64,000 nt of DNA from VAZQ01 sp963763365 (GTDB lineage Bacteria > Pseudomonadota > Alphaproteobacteria > Rhizobiales > Xanthobacteraceae). The notes below the pieces were generated by a model. That model had not been told where the DNA came from, did not search any database, and was given only the letters and a program-made list of their open reading frames with translations. The translations under genes and the position numbers were made by a program. This document shows, in pieces, positions 7,947 to 14,799 of the stretch (position 1 is its first letter; every line of letters begins with the position of its first letter). The stretch is from positions 186,001 through 250,000 of the forward strand of contig CAVXOE010000012.1 of the NCBI GenBank assembly GCA_963763365.1, given 5' to 3'.

Positions 7947-10214
7947 TCAGGTCGCGAGCAGGACGACGGAGATCGGCGCGTTTTCCAGAACCGCCGCCGC
8001 GGTGTCGCCGAAGAACAATGTCTCGCCGGGCCGGCGGCTCACGCCCATGATGATCAAGTCCTGCCGGCCTCTCTTTGCGGCCGCCACGATGGCCCTGTCC
8101 GGTGCGACGCGGGAATCGGTGATCGTTCTCACTCTCACGTCGTAGTGGTCCGCGATCGTGACGATCTCCTTGATGATGGCACGCTCCTGCTCGCGCGCCT
8201 CGCGGCCCCGCCGTTTGCTGCTGCCGCCGGTATCGGCGACATAGAGCACGGTGATCGGACATTCGCAGGCACGCGCGACCGCGATCGCGACCTCGGCGGC
8301 ACGGCGTGACACGTCGGTGCCGGCGACCGGCACCAGGATGCTTCTCGGCGATTGCAATCGGTCGAGTTGGTCGTCGCGGCTGACGACCAAGGCGGTCGGG
8401 CCGCCGAACGCCGCGACGATGCCTGCGACATGCGGTTCGAACCCGCCCGATCGCGTGCGCATCGGTTCTCTGCCGACCAGCAGGAGGTCGTAGCCCTTCG
8501 CCGCTTCGGTGGCGACGGCTTCATCGGCCGGCTTGTCGTGGTTGCGGACCGTTACGGCGACCGACGGCGACGGCGTAGCCGCCTCGTCCTTGCCGCGGGC
8601 GATATCCGCGGCAGCGCGCACGACGTCCTTGCTCGTGGCGTCGTCGCCGGAAGGCGGTTCGTTGCCCTTCGCTTCGACAGGTTCGCCGCCGTCCCGGAGC
8701 GGTAGGACGGTCGCCGGAATCCCGCGCGGCCCGGCTATCATTCCCGCGAGCCGCGCAGCGAATTTGCCATTCGGGCTGTCGTCGACGGCGAGCAAGAGGC
8801 GTTCGATGTTCGAGACAAAGCCTTTCTCCTCGAACTCCTCCCGCTCCAGCCGCTCCTTTTCTTCCTCGCTCATCGGCACGCGCGCCAATGCCCAGCGCAG
8901 CATCGGCGGCATCGCCATGGTGGTGACGAACGCCATTGCGACGATCATCGTGAACAGATTCTGCGTGAGCGCGCCCATCGACAGCCCGATGCTGGCAACG
9001 ATCACCTCGGTCGAGCCGCGTGCGTTCATGCCGCAGGCGAGCGCCAAAGCTTCGCGGCGATGCAGGCCGCCGATCTCGCCACCAACGAATGCACCGGCAA
9101 ACTTGCCGATGCTCGCAATCGCGATCAGACCTGCGGCGAGGAGAAGTAGCTGCGGGTCCTTGAGGATCGTGAGGTCGGTCGCAAGCCCGGCGACCCCGAA
9201 GAACACCGGCATGAAGAACGCGACAATCAAGCCGCGGAGTTGCTCGTCGATGTGCCGGGTGAGGATCGGGGACTCGCCGATCAGCACGCCCGCGACGAAT
9301 GCGCCGAGCACGGTATGCACGCCGATGAAATGCGTGATCAACGCCATGCTGCCCATGATCACGAGGATCATGGTGATGACCGGAAACTCGGTCTCGAACG
9401 TATCGTTCGACCAGCGGATCAGGAAGAACACCAGCCGGCGCCCCAGGAAGTAGCTCGCCAACAGGAAAACGGTGGTGCCGATCAGGCTCTTGGCGACGCT
9501 GGCGATGTCGATGGCTCCCGCCTGGGCCAGGCTGAAGGTGATGGCGATGATCACCCATCCGATGGTGTCCTCCATGATGGCGGACGACACGATGATCTGA
9601 CCGAGGTTACGGCGGGTGAAGTTCATCTCGCGCACAACGGCGGCGACGATCTTGATCGACGAGATCGATAGCGCGGTGCCGAGGAAGAGCGCAGTGAGGA
9701 GGCGCTTGCCCGGATCGGGCAGGAGCGATTCCGGCATCAGCAGGCCGAGCGCGACGCCGCAGGCAAAGGGCACCGCGACACCGGAGAGCGACACGCTGAT
9801 AGCTGCGCGGCCGACCCTTTGCACGAGCTTCAGGTCGGTCTCCATCCCGGTCAGCAGCAGCAGCAACAGGATGCCGAACTGCGAGATCGCGTCGATCATC
9901 GCCTTCTGTTCTTTGTTGGCAGGAAAGATCGCGTGCTGAAGATCGGGCCAAAGCGCACCGAGCACCGAGGGGCCGAGCACGATACCGGCGAGCAGCATCC
10001 CCATGACGGACGGCTGGCCGATGCGCTGCATGGCCTCGCCGAGCAGGCGCCCGACCAGCATCAGCAGCAGCAACTGAACCAGAAAGACCACCTCGGAGGG
10101 GCCGCTCTTGGCGGCCTCGGCCGCTTCGGCGGCGGTGGTCAGCAGGAGGAGGGTGCCCGCGATCGGCAACATGAGCGTTGCGGCTCTGGCGCTAACGAGT
10201 CGGAAATTGTTCAT
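7947..10214 (-). CDS. Kef-type cation:proton antiporter with two Usp domains
   Basis: A 755-residue inner-membrane protein. The N-terminal two thirds form a CPA2-family Na+/H+ or K+/H+ exchanger with about 12-13 membrane segments after a leading hydrophobic segment (residues 12-33). Instead of a TrkA-N/RCK domain, the C-terminal third is cytoplasmic and carries two universal-stress-protein-like domains: one near LLLAVDDSPNGKFAARLAG (about 470-600) and one near SILVPVAGTDVSRRAAEVAI (about 625-755) ending with GVSRRPGETLFFGDTAAAVL. Usp domains bind ATP or AMP, so nucleotide control of ion exchange is plausible. It is divergent from the Mn transporter, sharing a 120-base promoter region. Confidence 0.88.
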   Translation of the reverse strand: MNNFRLVSARAATLMLPIAGTLLLLTTAAEAAEAAKSGPSEVVFLVQLLLLMLVGRLLGEAMQRIGQPSVMGMLLAGIVLGPSVLGALWPDLQHAIFPANKEQKAMIDAISQFGILLLLLLTGMETDLKLVQRVGRAAISVSLSGVAVPFACGVALGLLMPESLLPDPGKRLLTALFLGTALSISSIKIVAAVVREMNFTRRNLGQIIVSSAIMEDTIGWVIIAITFSLAQAGAIDIASVAKSLIGTTVFLLASYFLGRRLVFFLIRWSNDTFETEFPVITMILVIMGSMALITHFIGVHTVLGAFVAGVLIGESPILTRHIDEQLRGLIVAFFMPVFFGVAGLATDLTILKDPQLLLLAAGLIAIASIGKFAGAFVGGEIGGLHRREALALACGMNARGSTEVIVASIGLSMGALTQNLFTMIVAMAFVTTMAMPPMLRWALARVPMSEEEKERLEREEFEEKGFVSNIERLLLAVDDSPNGKFAARLAGMIAGPRGIPATVLPLRDGGEPVEAKGNEPPSGDDATSKDVVRAAADIARGKDEAATPSPSVAVTVRNHDKPADEAVATEAAKGYDLLLVGREPMRTRSGGFEPHVAGIVAAFGGPTALVVSRDDQLDRLQSPRSILVPVAGTDVSRRAAEVAIAVARACECPITVLYVADTGGSSKRRGREAREQERAIIKEIVTIADHYDVRVRTITDSRVAPDRAIVAAAKRGRQDLIIMGVSRRPGETLFFGDTAAAVLENAPISVVLLAT

Positions 10215-10273
10215 GAATTTGGCCCCGCGCAGATCAATGTACCAGCGGGAACTTGGTTCCAGTCAAAATGCAA

Positions 10274-10290
10274 TTGCAAATTATTCGCAA
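10274..10290. promoter_or_regulatory. Putative Fur-family (Mur) box upstream of mntH
   Basis: TTGCAAATTATTCGCAA is a 17-base near-perfect palindrome: arms TTGCAAAT and ATTCGCAA match at 7 of 8 positions around a central T. It lies about 45 bases upstream of the mntH ATG in a locally AT-rich stretch. In Rhizobiales the Fur homologue Mur represses mntH and sitABCD through TGCAA-rich palindromes when manganese is plentiful, so this is the likely operator. Confidence 0.65.
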
Positions 10291-10335
10291 TAAGGTTAGA
10301 TTGTTTTATCTGTGACTATTGCCTAAGGCTTGCCG

Positions 10336-11694
10336 ATGCTGGTGAAAGCACCGACCGACGAGAAGGGTGCAGCAGCCGACCCCGGCTGGCGGCGGGCACG
10401 CAACGCTCCTTCGCTCTCGGAGGTCTTCGGCACCATCCGCACGCGCCCGACCGGGTCGATGGGCCAGAAGCTGATTGCGTTTCTCGGCCCGGGCTATCTG
10501 GTCGCGGTCGGCTACATGGATCCGGGCAACTGGGCGACCTCGCTCGCCGGCGGCTCCAAGTTCGGCTACTCGCTGCTGACGGTTGCGCTGCTCTCCAACA
10601 TGATGGCGATCCTGCTGCAGGCGTTGTGCGCGCGGCTCGGCATCGGCGCCGGCCGGGACTTGGCGCAGGCCTGCCGCGACGCATTCCCGCGTGCGGTCTC
10701 GTGGCCGCTGTGGGTGCTGACGGAAATCGCGATCTGCGCCACCGATCTTGCCGAGGTGATCGGGACTGCGATCGGGCTCAATCTGCTGTTCGGCATTCCG
10801 CTGGAGATCGGCGTCATCCTCACGGCGCTCGACGTGTTCCTGATCCTGTGGATGCAGCGGCTCGGCTTCCGCTGGATCGAGACCTTCGTGGTGGCGCTGC
10901 TCGGCATCATCGCGGCCTGCTTCGCGGTGCAGATCGCGCTCGCCGATCCCGACTGGCGGGCGGTGATCCTGGGCTTCGCTCCGACCATCGAGATCGTCCG
11001 CAATCCCGACATGCTCTATCTCGCGATCGGCATCATCGGCGCGACCGTGATGCCGCACAATCTCTACCTGCATTCGGGCGTGGTGCAGACGCGCCGGTTC
11101 GGCACCAGCGTCGACGACAAGCGCGAGGCGATCAAGCTCGCCACGATCGATTCGACCATCGCGCTGATGTTCGCGCTGCTGATCAATGCCTCGATCCTGA
11201 TCCTGGCGGCCGCGACCTTCAACAAGGCGGGCAAGACCGACGTCGCCGAGCTCGAGCAGGCGCACTCGTTCCTGGCGCCGCTGCTCGGCTCGGCCATCGC
11301 GCCGACGCTGTTCGGCATCGCGCTCCTTTGCTGCGGGCTGAACTCGACGGTGACCGCCACGCTCGCGGGCCAGATCGTGATGGAGGGGTTCATCGATATC
11401 CGCCTGCCGGCCTGGGCGCGGCGGCTGGTCACGCGCGCGATCGCCATCGTGCCGGCCGCGATCGTGACGATCTGGTACGGCGAAGCGGGCACCGCCAAGC
11501 TCCTGATCTTCAGCCAGGTCATATTGGGTGCGGCGCTGCCGTTCTCCATCGTGCCGCTGGTGATGTTCACGGCGGACCGGCGCAAGATGGGCGAACTGGT
11601 CGCCGCGCGCTGGGTGACCGCGCTCGCGGCGCTGACCGCCGCGGTGCTCATCCTGCTGAACATCAAGCTGCTGTACGACCAGATCGCCGGCTGA
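10336..11694 (+). CDS. mntH: NRAMP-family Mn2+/metal:H+ symporter
   Basis: A 452-residue inner-membrane transporter of about 11 membrane segments importing Mn2+ (and possibly Fe2+) with protons. The first helix has the metal-site motif DPGNWATS (the D-P-G-N signature), helix 6 has the conserved MPHNLYLHS motif, and GQIVMEGF lies near helix 10. The ATG at 10336 is preferred; an in-frame TTG two codons upstream is possible. A Mur-like palindrome lies just upstream. It is convergent with the arginyltransferase-type gene, with only about 11 bases between stops. Confidence 0.93.
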   Translation: MLVKAPTDEKGAAADPGWRRARNAPSLSEVFGTIRTRPTGSMGQKLIAFLGPGYLVAVGYMDPGNWATSLAGGSKFGYSLLTVALLSNMMAILLQALCARLGIGAGRDLAQACRDAFPRAVSWPLWVLTEIAICATDLAEVIGTAIGLNLLFGIPLEIGVILTALDVFLILWMQRLGFRWIETFVVALLGIIAACFAVQIALADPDWRAVILGFAPTIEIVRNPDMLYLAIGIIGATVMPHNLYLHSGVVQTRRFGTSVDDKREAIKLATIDSTIALMFALLINASILILAAATFNKAGKTDVAELEQAHSFLAPLLGSAIAPTLFGIALLCCGLNSTVTATLAGQIVMEGFIDIRLPAWARRLVTRAIAIVPAAIVTIWYGEAGTAKLLIFSQVILGAALPFSIVPLVMFTADRRKMGELVAARWVTALAALTAAVLILLNIKLLYDQIAG

Positions 11695-11705
11695 AGGCGA
11701 GTTGG

Positions 11706-12458
11706 TCAGCTTTCCACGCGCTTCCAGCCGTCGGCGCTGAGCCGTTCCTGCGGCAGGAAGCGGCCCTTGTAGTCCATCTTGCGCGAGCCCTGCACCCAGT
11801 AGCCGAGATAGACGTAGGCGAGGCCCATATGCCTCGCGCGTGCGATGTGATCGAGGATCATGTAGGTGCCGAGCGAGCGCGCCGCCTCGTCCGCGTCGAA
11901 GAACGAATAGACCATCGAGAGCCCGTCCTTGAGCACGTCGGTCAGCGCGACCGCCAGCAGCGCGCCGCTGCCGCGCCCGTTGATGCCGCTGTCCGGGCCG
12001 CGCCGGCGATATTCCACCATGCGGGTTTCGACGTGGCTGTCCTCGACCATCATGGCGTAGTCGAGCACGGTCATGTCGGCCATGCCGCCGTCGCGATGGC
12101 GTGAATCGAGGTAGGAGCGGAACACCGAATATTGCTCCGAGGTCGGTACCGCGACCCGCATCTCGCCGACGATGTCGTCGTTGCGCTCCTCGATGCGCCG
12201 CATGCTGCGCGTCGGCTGGAAATCGTCGGCGATCACGCGCACCGAGACGCAGGCGCGGCAGGCCTCGCAGGCCGGCCGGTAGGCGATCGACTGGCTCCGT
12301 CGGAACCCGCCATGGGTGAGAAGATCGTTCAGTTCGCCCGCCCGCTCGCCGACCAGGTGGGTGAACACCTTGCGCTCCTCCTGGCCCGGCAGATAAGGGC
12401 AGGGCGAGGGGGCGGTGAGGTAGAACTGCGGGGTGTTGCGCGAGTGCTGGGTCACGGT
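11706..12458 (-). CDS. bpt: Aspartate/glutamate leucyltransferase (aminoacyl-tRNA--protein transferase)
   Basis: A 250-residue enzyme of the ATE/Bpt family that adds an amino acid from tRNA to the N-terminus of proteins beginning with Asp or Glu, tagging them for ClpAP through the N-end rule. It opens TQHSRNTPQFYLTAPSPCPY, has the cysteine-rich CEACRACVSVRV near residue 70, and ends with GYWVQGSRKMDYKGRF. The GTG at 12458 matches the usual family start; the longer frame back to 12515 runs into a palindromic repeat and is rejected. Functional assignment is by family. Confidence 0.9.
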   Translation of the reverse strand, partial: TVTQHSRNTPQFYLTAPSPCPYLPGQEERKVFTHLVGERAGELNDLLTHGGFRRSQSIAYRPACEACRACVSVRVIADDFQPTRSMRRIEERNDDIVGEMRVAVPTSEQYSVFRSYLDSRHRDGGMADMTVLDYAMMVEDSHVETRMVEYRRRGPDSGINGRGSGALLAVALTDVLKDGLSMVYSFFDADEAARSLGTYMILDHIARARHMGLAYVYLGYWVQGSRKMDYKGRFLPQERLSADGWKRVES

Positions 12459-12475
12459 CCAACCGGGGATTCGAG

Positions 12476-12550
12476 CTAGTGTCCCGATTCCGAAGTTCGC
12501 ATCATTCTGCGGCACCTGCGTTTGCGAACTTCGGAATCGAAGGACACTAG
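12476..12550. repeat. Palindromic intergenic element, copy 1 (CTAGTGTCC family)
   Basis: A 75-base imperfect palindrome that begins CTAGTGTCC and ends GGACACTAG. The inner arms CGATTCCGAAGTTCGCA and TGCGAACTTCGGAATCG are perfectly complementary and enclose a loop with GCATCATTCTGCGG. It lies between bpt and the RDD gene and is followed 12 bases later by an inverted second copy. Confidence 0.88.
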
Positions 12551-12562
12551 CAACTTATTGAT

Positions 12563-12640
12563 CTAGTGTGGCTTTGGTTCAGAAGTCCGCATTTCGGACT
12601 CGCCGCAAGAATGATGCGGACTTCTGAACCGCCACACTAG
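12563..12640. repeat. Palindromic intergenic element, copy 2, inverted
   Basis: A 78-base palindrome from CTAGTGTGGC to GCCACACTAG with inner arms GGTTCAGAAGTCCGCAT and ATGCGGACTTCTGAACC. Its reverse complement aligns along its full length with copy 1. Where the arms differ from copy 1, both strands of the stem change together, so pairing is kept. The two copies form a BIME-like unit. Confidence 0.88.
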
Positions 12641-12701
12641 CCGGCGCGCTCAGGATCGCTCGCGCGAGCCGTTCCGTCAAATCCCTTGTTTGTGGGGACG
12701 G

Positions 12702-13253
12702 TTAGTGCGAGCCCTGCGTGGGGCGCAACGCCTGCGCTCGCGCCGCGTTGTTGATGACGACGGTGCCGACCAGCATATCGTGCAGCAGGCGGCCGCGATG
12801 GTTAAAGAAGCCAACGAACAGGATCAGCGGCGTGAGGAACGACACGGTGAGCCAGTAAGCGATGGCGTGAACGCAACCGAGCACGAAATAGGCCGGCGCC
12901 CCATACCAGGTGCGCATTTCGAGGTCCATCATCCGCATGCCGATGGTCGCCGAGGCCGGGCTGCCGAAGGTGAAGCCGTAGTAGCAGATGGCCCAGATCA
13001 CGATCAGCGGCCAGAATAGCGGCGACAACAGAGCGAAGAAAAAGGCCGCGATGCCCAGCGTCGCGACGGTGATGGCCAGCATGAACAATCCGCCAAGCAC
13101 CACCGGAATCGAGAGGATGATGAGATCGATCACGAACGCGATCAGCCGGCGCGCCAGCACTCCGTTGAACAACTCTGGATTGGCCAGCGGGTCATAGGCG
13201 TGCGGTTTAAGCTCGATCGAAACGCCGATCCGTCGCGGCTCGTTGTCGGCCAT
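12702..13253 (-). CDS. RDD-family membrane protein
   Basis: A 183-residue inner-membrane protein with the RDD signature: the N-terminal ARRLIAFVIDLIIL stretch (Arg, Asp, Asp pattern), TIGMRMMDLEMR in the middle loop, and GRLLHDMLVGTVVI at the end. Four hydrophobic segments are visible. RDD proteins have been tied to ion exchange in a few bacteria, but most are uncharacterised. The ATG at 13253 gives a normal RDD length; the open frame runs on to 13616 without adding recognisable sequence. Confidence 0.85.
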   Translation of the reverse strand: MADNEPRRIGVSIELKPHAYDPLANPELFNGVLARRLIAFVIDLIILSIPVVLGGLFMLAITVATLGIAAFFFALLSPLFWPLIVIWAICYYGFTFGSPASATIGMRMMDLEMRTWYGAPAYFVLGCVHAIAYWLTVSFLTPLILFVGFFNHRGRLLHDMLVGTVVINNAARAQALRPTQGSH

Positions 13254-13380
13254 GGCCAAGCTTTCCCTGCTATCGTCGTGTCCGAATCCACCGGCAGATG
13301 GAGAGTAGCCTGATTTGGCGCAAGAGGCACGATCCGACTGAATTGCGGTCAGGCCATTGTCGGCACGCGGGAGGCGGGCG

Positions 13381-14604
13381 ATGACGGTGACGATCTCCGA
13401 CATCGAGGCGGCGCGCCGCGTCATCGCGGGCCACGTGCTGCGCACGCCCATGCTGCCGGCGCCCAAGCTCTCGGCGCTGACCGGCGCGGAGGTGTTCGTC
13501 AAATACGAAAACCTCCAGGTCACCAACTCGTTCAAGGAGCGTGGCGCGCTCAACAAGCTCACCTCGCTGAGTGCGTCCGAACGCGCGCGTGGCGTGATCG
13601 CGATGTCGGCCGGCAACCATGCGCAGGCGGTGGCTTACCTCGCCCGGCGCCTGGAAATTCCCGCCACCATCGTCATGCCGGTGACGACGCCGTTCGTGAA
13701 GGTCGAGGCGACGCAGGCCTATGGCGCCGAAGTCGTGCTCGAAGGCGAGACGATTTCGGAGGCGCAAGTGCGCGCCGAGGCGATCGCGCAGCAGCGCGGC
13801 CTCACCTTCGTGCATCCCTACGACGATGCGCGCGTGATCGCCGGGCAGGGGACGATCGCGCTCGAGATGCTGGAGGACGTGCCCGATCTCGACCTGCTGG
13901 TGATCCCGATCGGAGGCGGCGGGCTGATTTCCGGCAACGCCATCGCCGCACGGGCCCGGCGTCCGGGCATTGAGATCATCGGCGCGGAGGCGACGCTTTA
14001 CCCCTCGTTCTGGAACGCGCTGCACAACGATCACAAGCCGCTTGGCGGACCGACCCTGGCGGAAGGCATCGCGGTCAAGAATGTCGGCGCCCTGACGTTG
14101 CCGCTGGTGCGCGATCTGGTCGCCGAGATCGTGCTGGTCGACGAGGCGCACCTCGAACGCGCGGTCTATGCCTATCTGACGCTGCAGAAGACCATGGCGG
14201 AAGGCGCGGGCGCGGCCGGGCTTGCCGCGATGCTGGTCAAGCCCGAGCGCTTCCGCGGCCGCAAGGTCGGGCTCATCCTGTGCGGCGGCAACATCGACCC
14301 GCGCATTCTCGCGTCCGTCATGGTGCGCGAGCTTGAACGCGAGGACCGTATCGTCTCGTTCCGGCTCGCGATCCCGGACCGGCCCGGCATCCTCGGCCAG
14401 ATCGCCACCCGGCTTGGGCAGCTTGGCGTGAACATTCTGGAGGTCGATCACCGCCGGCTGTTTCTCGACGTGCCGGCGAAAGGTGCCAAGCTCGATGTCA
14501 CGGTCGAGACCCGCGACCGGGCGCATGCTGAAGATATTCTCCGCGCGCTCGCGGCCGACGGCTATGCGCCGGTACGCATCGAGACCGCTTCCGCGATCGA
14601 GTAA
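13381..14604 (+). CDS. ilvA: Threonine ammonia-lyase
   Basis: A 407-residue PLP enzyme deaminating threonine to 2-oxobutanoate. NSFKERGALNKL holds the PLP lysine near residue 53, SAGNHAQAVAY is the substrate loop, and GGGGLISGNA is the PLP phosphate-binding glycine loop. The C-terminal 75 residues form a single ACT regulatory domain (RPGILGQIATRLGQLGVNIL). The single ACT and the length resemble the short TdcB/IlvA class. I start at the ATG of MTVTISDIEAARR; the frame extends eight codons further upstream. Confidence 0.9.
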   Translation: MTVTISDIEAARRVIAGHVLRTPMLPAPKLSALTGAEVFVKYENLQVTNSFKERGALNKLTSLSASERARGVIAMSAGNHAQAVAYLARRLEIPATIVMPVTTPFVKVEATQAYGAEVVLEGETISEAQVRAEAIAQQRGLTFVHPYDDARVIAGQGTIALEMLEDVPDLDLLVIPIGGGGLISGNAIAARARRPGIEIIGAEATLYPSFWNALHNDHKPLGGPTLAEGIAVKNVGALTLPLVRDLVAEIVLVDEAHLERAVYAYLTLQKTMAEGAGAAGLAAMLVKPERFRGRKVGLILCGGNIDPRILASVMVRELEREDRIVSFRLAIPDRPGILGQIATRLGQLGVNILEVDHRRLFLDVPAKGAKLDVTVETRDRAHAEDILRALAADGYAPVRIETASAIE

Positions 14605-14612
14605 AATGCCGA

Positions 14613-14718
14613 CCCCATGCTGAGGAGCGGGCGAAGCCCGCGTCTCGAAGCATGGCCGCACGTCCGGTACCTGTCGCCATCCTCGAGACGCCCGCTTCGC
14701 GGGCTCCTCAGGATGAGG
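14613..14718. repeat. Rhizobiales-type intergenic mosaic palindrome
   Basis: Two hairpin units face each other: CATGCTGAGGAGCGGGCGAA (from 14616) running to an AGCATG end, and TCGAGACGCCCGCTTCGCGG (from 14683) running to CTCCTCAGGATG. Each folds alone through GCGGGC/GCCCGC, and the two arms are also complementary to each other. Sequences with CGAGACGC...GCTCCTCAGGATGAGG are very common between genes in Bradyrhizobium-like genomes and resemble RIME/BIME elements. Confidence 0.85.
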
Positions 14719-14799
14719 TGCGGAGCTTGTTCGCCGTCATGGCCTTTCGCTTGGCGTCTTCTCTCTCCATGATCGCATGGACGCTGCGAATCACCCGGG

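Noticed and set aside
9819..12104. Long plus-strand frame and a 718-residue minus-strand frame over the NRAMP gene
   Set aside because: Both are out-of-frame or antisense shadows of mntH and bpt with Arg/Gln-rich, motif-free translations.
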